Shown here: in pieces, positions 10,409-21,135 of the stretch | Numbering within the stretch: position 1 is the first letter of the stretch | How the letters are laid out: every line of letters begins with the position of its first letter | DNA from: Euryodendron excelsum | Taxonomy: Eukaryota > Streptophyta > Magnoliopsida > Ericales > Pentaphylacaceae | Assembly (NCBI GenBank): GCA_033060915.1 | Contig: CM065378.1 | Coordinates: forward strand, 57,400,001 to 57,464,000 | Reading direction: 5' to 3' | Length of the DNA: 64,000 nt | Program-made: the position numbers and the translations under genes | The notes under the pieces: generated by a model | Told to the model about the DNA's origin: nothing | What the model saw: the letters and a program-made list of their open reading frames with translations, nothing else | Database searches by the model: none

Positions 10409-11836
10409 TGATCGATTGGTGATCCGAGCGAGGGAACTATTAAAAGGCCGTAGGCGAAGAAACTGACACAGCATCTTGCCCACAACCATTATACTGTTCC
10501 CCCTTCTAACTAGAAATGACATATCGGGGTAGAGAATGCAAATATGTAGAATGTAAGTACACGAATCCAAGTGGGTTAGGAGAGAGAAAAGAGAGGGGAG
10601 AATTGCGTAAATGTAAATAGAAAACCTACCTTATGTCTTCTTTATTTTGCTTGCTTTATTTGTTTTGTTTTACTTCGGTCTTCAAGAGCTTGCTTTGGCT
10701 CGGTCTTCGAGAGCTTCCAAGTTGCAGCACTTCAAGTCTGCAATGGAGGCTTGTATATGAGTGTATGTATGCTAGGGTTAAGCGTATGGGGGCTAGGGTT
10801 TGGAGAACCTAAAGAAAACTAAGGTTTGGAAGAGCTTCGAGCTCTGCATATCGAAGAACAGAGTTTTTGGACTGAATTTGCTGACCCTTTTACATAGGGG
10901 GTAGGGTATATATTTATAGGCATCTTAAACTTATCTTGCGCCTGGTGCAGTGGCGCTACTCCTAGTGGTGCTAGGCCAAAATGTAAACTGGCTCCACTCC
11001 TAGTGGAGCCCCGCCAAAAACTACACTAGCGCCACTAGGAGTGGCGCTAGGCCAAATATTGGCTTGGCGCCACTACTAATGGCGCCAACCACTTTGAAAA
11101 CCTTTTAAAGTGGCAAAAAACGTATCTTTGACTGTTGGCACGCAAGGTAAAAGATTTAGGCGCATGTCCTAGTGACTACCATGTAATTTTTAGCTTGGCT
11201 TCACTTAGAGTGACTCTGGAATGTCTGGGAATAATTTAAAGGGCCGAAAATGGCTCGGAGGGCTAGAAAGGGACAAGAAGCCTTAGAATAATGTCTCGGG
11301 GGTAGTAGACTTGAAGAATGATTTCAGGATGTGTTGAAAGGTTGACCGGGTCATTAGGGGCAAAACCGTCGATCGGGCCGAAAAGCTGTCGAAATGGACT
11401 TGGAATGTCCTGGAAGAAGCCTTGAGGCTTGAAAACATTAGCTAGAATATTTTAGGAGGTTTCCGATTTGATACCTAGAGCCGACATGGTTGGAAAAGGC
11501 GATCGGCCAAATAGGGGTAAAACGGTCATTTTTATCGGGCTTGCCGGAATTGACTCAGAATGATCCGGAAAGATAATGAAAGGTCGGGAATACTATAAGA
11601 AGCATTCTCGGGAGGTTACCGGTTTGATACCCAGAGCCAGTGTGGTTCTTGGGGCTTTTAAATGCGTAGGGGCAAAATGGTCATTTAGCTTCAAGTGGGC
11701 CCTACGGCCCAGGAAGCAACCGATGGACTAAATTAGAGTTTAGAAGTCAGGTTAGAGTCTGAATATGCATGTGATGTGTGAAAGTAAGCCCAGTCGGGTC
11801 GAAGATTGCCGAGTGGGCAAAAATGGAGAGCTTATA
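10409..11836 (-). repeat. Gypsy (Tat-type) 5' LTR
   Basis: On the minus strand this LTR starts at 11836 (TATAAGC, a mutated TGTAAGC) and closely follows the 3' LTR: the shared phrase tgcccactcgg, several paragraphs ending in caaaa-ggtcat, the GGCGCC-type cluster (10950-11090) and a TATA box (10911-10920). The 3' border at 10409 rests on the ending GATCA followed by a candidate primer-binding site TGGCACCCCC; that border is less certain. The two LTRs differ at many sites, so the insertion is old. Confidence 0.6.
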
Positions 11837-12256
11837 TTCATGTTTTAGTTGAGTGTATGGCTTGGGAGACTTGGAATCGAAGCATAAAGGATGTAGTTGC
11901 ATGAGCTGAAATGGTAGAGTTATATGTCATTGGTAATGTATTTCAATGTGATTTCCTCTCTCCGATGCTTTATGCCTTTAACTTGTATAATTCACGCTTT
12001 AGGGGGATCAAGATTTCTTTTGAATGGAGTTATTGCATATCCGTCGTATCTCTACTATCTATTTGGCATAACTTGGATAAATGTTTGCAGGAATCATCTT
12101 TAGAAATTTACATGAGACACCACTCGTCCACTAGGATAACCTAGCGATTTAAAGGCTTGGTGTATTGGATAAATACACCCGGGACTACCACGAAAGTGGA
12201 GATTATGTTTTCTTTTCTTAGTTCTACTAAGGACTAGCAAAAAGTTAGTCGGGGGG
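11837..12256 (+). mobile_element. 3' internal tail of a Gypsy-like element
   Basis: This short stretch lies before the LTR starting at 12257 and ends in a purine-rich run (aaaaagttagtcggggg) that could be its polypurine tract. No protein motif is recognisable. A 77-codon frame (11911-12144) has no similarity I can identify and is probably not a gene. Confidence 0.35.
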
Positions 12257-13822
12257 TGTGATTAGACTACATAAGTGTAGTCTATGGTCGCTAAATGACC
12301 TTTGATAGTCGTAGATTAGAGTTAATTATGCTTTCTTTGCTTTATATTGCATTTAACCTCATACTTAATCTCATTTTAGGTATTTGAAGCTATGGGAATC
12401 GATTTAGAGTCAAAGAAGTGATTCGAGCTGCGACTGTGGCTTGTCAAGGACCATTACTAGGGCTTTATCTCGAAAAATGTGCAAGTTTATACTCGTAGAT
12501 CGAAATGGGATAAATGATACGCCATTGGAAAGCTCTCACAAAGTTACATATCTATGCGTTTAATGTGCGTCGACAAATTTTAACTCCAAAGGTCTCAAAT
12601 AAAGCGATTCCAAAGTGAGCGAAAAATAAGATTACTGTTCGAACTCCCAAGGGGTTGTTCGAACTACAAAAAAGGAAAACCAGCTAGAATTGCACTGCCG
12701 TTCGAACCACAAAATCAGCCTTCCGAACGGCCCGAGAGAATACATCTGAGCTTTGTCCTGGTGTTCGAACACTAGATCTAGCTGTTCGAACGGCGAAGAT
12801 CCATGTCACAGGCATTTGAATGTCCCTTCCACCGTTCGAATGGCAAGGCCATTTTCTGCAAGATTTTTAGGATTCGATTGTAATCCGTATAAATACTAAG
12901 CTTATATTTGAATGAGAGAGGATGGAGGCGACTAAAAAAGAGGGGTTTTGTAAGTTTTTCATTTATTTAGCCTACATTAGATAGATTATTGCTTATTTTG
13001 TAATTGTAATCTCTTAAACACTAGTTCAATACAAGTTCTTCCATTTCTTTGCATTAGATTCATGATTTCAGTTGTTTCTTTGCATTAAAATTCGTATTTT
13101 CAGTATTTTTTCAATTATTTTGAAGTTATTCCATAGATAAATATGAGTAGCTAACTTTCCCATATCAGGATTGATTGTGAAGATCGATTGAAAGTCTTAA
13201 ATGAACATAGGGGGTTAGATTTCGAGTTTAAAGCTAAATTTATGCTTTTATTGTTCTTCGTGTTCTTCATACTAGAAAACATTAAAAACTTGGATGATTG
13301 ATTATGTTCGGTAACGTTTATGCATGAGCCTAGACTTAGTATATGTACTGCATGAATCGATGGTATTCGTCCTTGAATCTAAAAACTTGATTCATTCTAG
13401 ATGTTGAATTTTTAAAGAACACCTCGTTGTTATTGCAAGAACTTCCGAATCTGAGACTCACAACGTAGTCGAAGGATTTGAGTTATAAAATACCTCCTTT
13501 GAAATTTCGAGAAAAACAATCGGTTAGATCGATTAATCTCGAGACTTTGTCTTATTAAGTTAAAAGAAAATTTTGTTTAAGCTAATTATATTTGCTTGCT
13601 AACTAGTTTAGATAACCAAACCATTTCCAAAACAATCATATTTTTTGCTTTCCTTTTAGAAGCATTTTGTTCGGATTTTGTGAACGATTGAGAGGATAGT
13701 TTTAGTTCTTTCAGTCCTGTGCACATAGCTCCTTATGGGAACGATCTTGTACTCTGAGTTTTACTACTCTGCTAGCTTTCACTTGGAATCATCTCAAGTG
13801 TGCACGGTTGACGCGAGTCACA
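12257..13822 (+). repeat. LTR of a Gypsy-like element, plus strand
   Basis: It begins TGTGATTAGACTACATAAGT and ends GACGCGAGTCACA (TG...CA), about 1566 bp. A TATA box, GTATAAATACT, lies at 12887-12897 with poly-T and AATAAA-like sequence downstream. The phrase ccttatgggaacgatcttgtactc near the end resembles ends of plant Gypsy LTRs. Both flanks read GGGGG: either a 5-bp target duplication (solo LTR) or the end of a polypurine tract with a chance match on the other side. Confidence 0.6.
12637..12841. promoter_or_regulatory. Paired GTTCGAAC palindromes in LTR U3
   Basis: GTTCGAAC or close variants start at about 12637, 12657, 12700, 12721, 12763, 12784, 12814 and 12834. That is four pairs, each pair 20-21 bp apart, with pairs starting 63, 63 and 51 bp from one another. 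The array ends about 46 bp before the LTR TATA box. This architecture matches the Copia LTR arrays although the palindrome itself differs. Confidence 0.55.
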
Positions 13823-15832
13823 GGGGGAGCAAGTGATAGTGCTAAAAAAGAGCGTCAGTCAAATTTCTTCAATCAACCGTGGTATGCTCATTTACTACTT
13901 TTTGCTTTTTCTTCATGTACTTATAGAGAAGAAGAGAGGGGTAACAAAAACAACATTACCGTCATTGTTGAAATTCATATACACAGCCATAATATTTGAA
14001 GTTTGTTATTGATTTGGTTATCCTGATAGGAAACATTAAGGTATGAACAAGTACGGGCACACACATATATATACAAAACTTTATACACATATTCTTTTCT
14101 TAATGCCTATGATCACTTCACTAAATAAAATCGATTTTTTGATGGATGCAATTATTTTCAAGTTTACCTTAGAAAAACTACAGCAATCAGCTGCCATCCT
14201 TTTGAGTTGTAAGATCACTGACACAAGGTTATCATATGATCCCCTATCTGCCTCATGTTGGATACTATCAAGGTCATTATTATCACTATCCATAACCTAG
14301 CCTATGCAGATTTAGGGTATAAGATTGGCCAATAGCAAGGCTACCTAAGGCCGGTTGAACACCTATGCATAATTATTTAAAATGATATATAAATGTGAAA
14401 ATAGGATTTTTATAACTTAAAACTTATCTTGTGTCATACATGGCAGAGCTGTGCCTAATCCAAAACATCAACGTACATATGGGCTTATTCGAGACCGCCA
14501 CAGTTATATCATCTATAATATTACAAAACATTAGGGTCCAACCCAAATACACATAACATAACATAGGCTCGTGGGCCGTAGCTCAAAATCCACATATGGC
14601 CTCCTAGGGCCTCCAAATTGGCTATCTAAAAACATTTGGAAAACCATAAGCTAATGTTTAGTGAATAAAAATGATGCACGAGCATAAAAATATCATGGAC
14701 TAGTATCCATATCTTACGTATAATAATATATAAACATTTATGCATAAGGGTATGAACCTGTAAACGTATAAAGAGTTGGCTTGGAAGCATAAGTAACATA
14801 AACATCATTTAAAAAGCCTCAACATTCCAAAATATGGTATCATAAGGAGAGATGCAACGTAACATTATTCTTGATATGGTATTTCATAACTTGTCATAAA
14901 GCATTCGAACATATCATAGTTTTCGTTTTAAAATATAAGTATGCTATAACCCGACATTAGAGTTAAGCTCCACATTAGTAATCTTAAAGGTCATACATAG
15001 GGCTCTTTAGGTCATAGGACGTCTTCTGAATATAGCGACAGTATATTTCATGTCTCCTACTGTGGGACCATCGTTGCTAGTTTAAGGTCTTGCCATGAAA
15101 GACCTCGAGTTGGCACCATACATTGAAAAAATCTTGCACCTCTTTCATGTAAACATTCTAATCCATGGGTTCTCATTTCATAACATAAGTAAATCTCATA
15201 TTTCGAAATATGATTTATATATAAACTTAGTCATTGATACGTAAAAATCATGGAAAGTAACGCATGAGATGTAATTGAACCTGAAAATATTGAAAAGTAA
15301 TAGGGTTTTTACTTATGGCATATCATTACTCACTTCCATCCCCAAAGATTGGTGTTAAACAAGGGTGTTTCTACAAGAAGTACATAGAAGCATCAAACAC
15401 AAGATCCCAATGCAAAGCAAAAATATAAAGATTGAGGTTTAAAACATTGATCCCTTAATACCGGTTTATTCAATGCATCTCATTCTCATCAGAAAAATGA
15501 GAGTACATTCTAGGTCAATTTCATTTAAAAATAGGCTCAAAGACTTTTAATTTGATAGGTCATGGGTCAAAAATACATTTCAGATGAAGAAGTTATGTCT
15601 CATAAAAAATAGACTAAAATTCTGAAAAACAATGTTGCTTACAAAAATTTTGGGTCTAATTTAAACTTCAATATTACATAATCTATAAAGAATTACAGTA
15701 CAAACCTTATATGGGTAGAAATATTTATAAGCCTACTTTTTAATACTTCAAACGGTGCATCAATCCAAATGTTTTTAAAGCAAGTTATGCTCATTTTATG
15801 AAGGAGTGTCGAAGCTGTCAAGCACCAGAGTT

Positions 15833-15950
15833 AGCAGAGCGTCCGAATGCCCAAGAGCTCGACATAACCGTCAGCAGAGCGTTCGAATAGCACGAGAGCT
15901 CAACATGACTGTTAGCAGAGCGTCCAAAAGGTCCGAGAGCTCGACATCTC
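15833..15950. repeat. 41-bp tandem repeat with GAGCTC and GTCCGAA
   Basis: The units beginning agcagagcgtccgaat repeat at about 15833, 15873 and 15913, each with a GTCCGAA/GTTCGAA core and a GAGCTCGACAT block 40-41 bp apart. A fourth, degenerate unit (agagtgtctgga) follows near 15968. The array lies about 105 bp upstream, on the minus strand, of the TATA box at 15722-15734. Confidence 0.65.
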
Positions 15951-16428
15951 CAAAAATTGACCGTCAATAGAGTGTCTGGATGGTCCCTGCACATTCTGGT
16001 GTGACAATAACTTCTCCAAGACTTAGATTTTCAAATCGAAACCACTCCAAACTCCACCAAGGCTTCTAGGGTTCAAAGATTGACCCAAGAAGACTACAAT
16101 ATCTCAAAATGAAGCTAAACCAACAAGTAAATCAAAGGGATCTAAGGTTTGAATCTCCAAACCCAACATACACAAATTTGGGAGTTTTCATCCCCAACTC
16201 CCAATCCATTTATGGAAGCTTACAAATTCTCAAAATCTAACTAATAAGGACTCAAAAGAGTCACCTAACACAACTACATCACACATACATACAAGCATAC
16301 ACAAGGTTTGAAGTTCATACATTTCTCTCTCAAGCTTTCCAAGCTCCAACAATGGCTTCCAAGCTTGTGTTGAGCTCTTTAATCTCTTCTCTTCTCTTCC
16401 TTCTTTTTCTTCTTCTTCCTCTTCTATG

Positions 16429-16432
<4 letters not shown>

Positions 16433-16466
<34 letters not shown>
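16433..16466. repeat. (GT)n microsatellite
   Basis: About 17 uninterrupted GT units preceded by a TC-rich tract (16376-16425). Confidence 0.95.
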
Positions 16467-16468
<2 letters not shown>

Positions 16469-16644
16469 TACGGGTGTGATTAGTTAAGAGATACACATGG
16501 GAATTAATCCCATATGCCTCACATTAGGAGCATATGTTACAATATACATTACCATTGGTTATCTTGACCCAAAAGCAGATTAGAATAATATAGAATTTAG
16601 AAAAATTCACATTAATTCAGATAACAGAGGTTTAGGATATTACA

Positions 16645-17179
16645 ATTATTGTATGTTATCAATCTTCCAAGTTGTCTGAGTGTCATTAAAGTATTAGTTG
16701 TGGGTGATTACATGATTGTGTACTTTAACATCAGCAGTGGTAATATGTGAATATTTTTGTTGGCATTTTTCTGGTCTCGTGCTCTGCTAGAACACTATTC
16801 AAAAGTAGACCCCAGTTCTCATCCTTCGCTTAGAACCCTAAGTTCATTCATATAGGTGAATTGTTGAGTTCCTTTACCACAGCTGTCACAACAATTAGGT
16901 AGCTGTAGATATCTAGCTGGCTATTAGTAAAATAATTACATCAAAGATTGTTAAATAATTTAATTAAACTAAAGATTTGAAATCATAAATTTACTTAATT
17001 TCAGTTTTATCAGCGAGTCACACAGCAAGTCAAGAAAGTTTGAGAGATGATATTAGAGATTTGGTCATGCTAACCATCAATCAATTTATGGGCCGCAGGG
17101 AGCAAACATTATGGAAACGGCTAGGTAGGTTTTTTAAAATACTTATTTGTAATAAACATTTACTTGAATATGTAGGTTC
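16645..17179. other. Spacer, probable transposon debris
   Basis: No gene recognised. A frame at 17040-17273 runs from this spacer into the Tat LTR and has no family signature. The stretch may belong to the CACTA element whose 3' end is at 24026, but I found no matching 5' terminal repeat. Confidence 0.3.
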
Positions 17180-20100
17180 TGTCACGTCCAGATTTTTTGT
17201 ACTCGAGGAATACACATGCAAGCGGAAAAAATACTGTACTCTCTCGTTAGAACTCATTCTCCTAGAAGAATGAGTGCGACTAGGTTTGAATTGAAAATTG
17301 ATTTGAATAAAGGGCTTTTGGAAAACATTTGAAGTCGCCACCTAACTTGATTATGGTGAGTTAGGTCACCTAAAAACTAAGCATAATCTGAATACTACAC
17401 TTAGAATTTTTAAAAATAATTTTGAAAATACCTTCTCAAGAGAGAGTTTTTAAGAAAACAGGTTGTTTGGCAACCTTTAGAAAATAGTTAACCCTTTTTT
17501 AAAGTAACTCCATTTTGGTCTTTGAAAATAGTGATTCTAGGTTCGGAGGTTGGTTACGTGTAGGGAAGACCCACTAAGCCATCACCCTACCCTGCCCTTA
17601 CAGTACCTATACGTCTATTCACCCAAGATTCACTCATTAAAGTCTTCAAGTAATATATGTCCAAACCTACCCACTTTAGAAAAGAATATTTAAAGAATAA
17701 TGCATGACATACAAGTGCAAGAAAAAAGTTTAACTTTGAAAACAGACTTAGAAAAGAAATTTGTGATTTGAAACTTGAAAGAAGGATTGAAGAATTGGAC
17801 ATAGATTGAAAAATAGATTTTAGAATTAGAAACTTGAAATAGATTATAAAATTAGAAACTTGAAGAAGATTGTGAAATTGGAGATTTGAAAAAAGTTATG
17901 ACCGTACCCATGAAGGTTACCTACGTATCCCTTTTGAGGAATCAGCTCAGTCGTAGTTCGAACAAAAGTTCGATTGAAAATAGAAGATTTTGATTGGAAA
18001 AAGAAATTGAGTTGGAATTCGAATTGGAAGATTAGGAAATCAGGATTGAACTTAGACCTAGAATTAAACTTGAAAGAGGATTTGACCCTTGGAAGAGAAC
18101 TTGGACTAAATTTGGAAAGATAGAGTTTTGGAAAACCTAGACTTAGGAAAGATGGGATTTAGGAAAGACTTGAGATTTAAGAAAGAATTGACTTGAATGT
18201 TGGACTTGGAAGATTAAGGAAAGATTGAATTTAGGAAATGTTCGAATTAGGAAAGTTCCGTTTTAGGAAAGTTTCATTTTAGGAAAGTTTTGAATTTAGA
18301 AAGTTTAGAATTTTAGAAAAATTTGAAGTTTGAGTCTTAGAAATACTTGAAATTAGGAAAGGTTTGAGTTTAAGAAATATTTGAAAATTTAGATTTCGAA
18401 AGTTTAAGTTTTGGAAACTTAAGGTTTAGAAAAGTATAAGATTAGGAAGGAGTGGATTAGGAAAGGTTTAGATTAGGAAGGATTGAGATTCCTATTTCCT
18501 AAAACAAAAGATTGGATTTTGTTTCTAAAAATAGGTGTTTTGATTTTATTTCCAAAAACGGAGGATTGGATCTAATTTCCTAAATGGGTAATTAGATTTG
18601 GTTTCCTAAAGGGAAGATTGGATTTGGCATCGAATTGGAAAAATGAAGTTTTGAAAATCCTAGATTTTGGGGTAGAAAATAGGTTTTGAAAATATATGAT
18701 TTTGATGTAGAAAACAGGATTTGGAAACCTAAAGTTTGAGGCAAGATTAAAAATCATGTTTTATGAAAGAAAATTAGGGTTTCCTTATCATTGGCTTTAA
18801 GGTTTAACTTGCACTCTAAGAAAAGAGATTTTCGAAAGTAAAGATTTTGGAAATTAGAGTTTTTGGAAAGGGATTTTGGAAAGAATTTTTGGGAAGGAAA
18901 CTCAGGAAGCGTTTTTACAAAATGAATTTTGAAGAGAGCGTTTTAGAAAGGAGTTTAAAAAGAAGTTTTAGAAAATAGATTTTTTTCAGAGAGTTTTTAG
19001 AAAGTACGTTGGAAAAGAGATTTTGAAGAAGATTTTAAAAAGAGGTTTTGAAAAGTAAATTTGAAAAGCAATTTGGAAGGGGATAGAATATAGACTTTTG
19101 CAAGTCTCTAAAAATATCTTACTTTTCTAAAACGATTCTAACCATAAGAAAATTAGAACCATTCTAGGATTGTGGTTTTGAAAACAACAAGTATTTGAAA
19201 ATATAGATCATATTGGTCACTTTAAATGTAACACTTTCCTAGAGCAACCCTAACCATGAAATGACTAGAATCACCTTAGGATTGTGGTTTCGAAAACAAG
19301 TTTTGAAGAAGAAGATTATAACACAATTTTTTAAAACGATTTTTGATGCAAGTTTTGAAAACAAGTTTAAAAATAATTTTTGGAGAGATGCATGATCATG
19401 ATATGTACAATATAAGTTGGGATCGTGAACATACAAGGTTAACGGCTTCACCACATAATCAAGGGGGCCGAACCCACGTGGTCTCCGATTAGACTAAGAG
19501 AAAGCCCCCAACACGGTGACTTTCAATAGCGTAATCCTACACATGGACCGGGAAATCCTTTGTTTCAAGCATGCAAGAAAAGGGGAAAGAAGATGGGGGA
19601 TTAAAATAGAAGAAAACCCAAGTGGGTTCGGAGAGAGAAGAGAGAAGGGAGAATTGCGTAAACATAAATAGGAAGCCTACCTTGTGTCTTCTTTTATTTG
19701 CTTGGTTTTATTCACTTTGTTCTTCTTGCTTTGCTTCAGTCTTCGCCTTGATCTTCAAGAGATTGCTTGGATCTTCGGAAACTTCAAAGTTGCAGCACTT
19801 TAAGTCTTCAATGGAAGCTTTGGAGGCTATTGTAGGAGAGTATAGGGGTGTATGTGAGTGTATGAGAGCTAGTGTTTATATATGGAGGCTAGGGTTTTGA
19901 AAAACCTAAAGAAGATTAGGGTTTAGGGAGGCTACGAGCTTTGTGTATCGAAGAGGAGAGTTTTTAGATTGAGTTTGCAAAACTTTTTCACGCTGGAGAA
20001 AACTCTGTATTTATAGACAGAAGATTGACCTAGCACCTGTTACAGTGGCGCTAGGCCAAAAATTACACTAGCGCCACTAGGAGTGGCGCCAAACCATTTT

Positions 20101-20842
20101 TTGGCTTGGCGCCACTACTAGTAGCGCCAACCATTTAGGAAATGTTTAACGTTGGCAAGCAAAGTATCTTTAGAAGATGTACTAGTGACTACCATGCAAT
20201 TTTTAGCCTGGCTTTACTAGGAGTACCTCTAAAAGGTCCGAGAATGATTTAAAGGGCCAGGAATGGCCCGGAGGGTCGGAAAGGGATAGAAACCCTTAGA
20301 ATAGTGTCCCGAGGGTTGTAAACTTGAAGAATGATGATAGGATATGTTAGAGGGGTTGACCGGCCATTAGGGACAAAACGGTCAATCGGACCGAAAAACT
20401 ATCGGGATGAACTCAGAATATCTTGGAAGAAAACTCAAGATTTGGAGACATTACTTAGAATTTTTCAAGAGGTTACCGGTTTGATACCCAGAACCGGTGT
20501 GGTTTGAAAAAGCGACTGGCCCACTAGGGGCAAAACTATCAATTTACGTCAGGTTCGCCGGAACTAACACGGAATGATCTGAAAGAGTAATGGAAGGGTA
20601 GGGATGCTATCAAGAGCATCCCCAGGAGGTTACCGGTTTGATACCCAGAGCCAGTGTGGTTCCCGGGGCACTCGGATGCCTAGGGGCAAAATAGCCATTT
20701 AGCTTCAAGTGGGCCCATAGTGCAACCGGCGAACTAAATAAGAGTTTAGAAGTCGGGTTAGAGTCTGAATATGCATGTGGTGTGTGAAAGTAAGCCTAGT
20801 CGGGCCAGAGATTGCCGAGCGGGCAAAAATAGGGTGTTTACT
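17180..20842 (-). mobile_element. Tat/Ogre-type Gypsy LTR, 3.66 kb
   Basis: Both ends are of the family seen in the nest at 42727-54311. In plus coordinates it opens TGTCACGTCCAGATTTTTTG, soon followed by gtcgccacctaacttgatta, and closes gggcaaaaatagggtgttta. True orientation is minus. The 5' third (19640-20842) also aligns with the LTRs at 1876-3020 and 10409-11836, including a GGCGCC cluster (20047-20133) and TATA box (20009-20018). A long purine-rich stretch (17700-19100) consists of gaaag/ttagaaa short repeats. Flanks GGTTC and TTGTG do not match, so it is not a clean solo LTR; one end may have been rearranged. Confidence 0.7.
20047..20133. promoter_or_regulatory. GGCGCC cluster, third Gypsy copy
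   Basis: GGCGC(C/T) sites, including a GTGGCGCCA and an opposed TTGGCGCCA, lie upstream on the minus strand of the TATA box at 20009-20018. Equivalent to 2249-2358. Confidence 0.4.
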
Positions 20843-21135
20843 TGTGGGGGGTTAAGGGAGAGTAGGGGGTTTATGTTTGAGTGTAGGGTTAGAGAGGTAG
20901 GTTTTGTTTAGAAGTAGAGTTTCTTAGGTTCCAGATGCATCTAGTGGGCACCAAGCATTTTAAGAGTCTATGGTTGATGATGCTATACTTTCTGCATCAC
21001 CAATTACGCCACCATTAGCTACGCCATGGCCTACTAACTAAGTATAGTATTATAAATATCTATTTCAATATATTTTCTATACATCACACATGAAGTTCCA
21101 TATGTTGTATATTAGGAACTGCTAGCCTATGTCCT
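20843..21135. other. Spacer before the 177-bp array
   Basis: A G-rich stretch of gtagggtttag-type sequence followed by mixed sequence with ccaattacgccaccattagc. No gene seen. Probably part of the CACTA element interior. Confidence 0.3.

Larger units (their letters stand above)
1876..11836 (-). mobile_element. Tat/Ogre-type Gypsy element, gag only, degraded
   Basis: This is one minus-strand retrotransposon. The 5' LTR (about 10409-11836) and 3' LTR (1876-3020) share closely similar blocks: the TGTAAGC-type start (mutated to TATAAGC in the 5' copy), a GGCGCC palindrome cluster, a TATA box, and the run ending in gcgtaaa-gtaaatag. Between them lie a leader, a gag pseudogene (7988-9475), an unassigned stretch, 69-bp tandem repeats and a polypurine tract (3021-3036). 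I see no protease, reverse transcriptase, RNase H or integrase motif in any frame. A Copia solo LTR (4130-6217) is nested inside. The 3' LTR is cut short at about 1876, where it abuts the Copia remnant, so no flanking duplication can be recovered. Confidence 0.7.
14300..16644 (-). repeat. LTR of another Gypsy-like family, minus strand
   Basis: On the minus strand it begins at 16644 with TGTAATATCCTAAACC, a start typical of plant Gypsy LTRs. About 915 bp further in is a TATA box (GCTTATAAATATT, 15734-15722), preceded by a 41-bp repeat array. Long non-coding sequence follows. I could not find the other end; 14300 is an estimate, and no target duplication was identified. Confidence 0.4.

Noticed and set aside
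20843..20847. Target duplication for the 17180-20842 Tat LTR
   Set aside because: Left flank GGTTC and right flank TTGTG do not match under any one-base shift that I tried.
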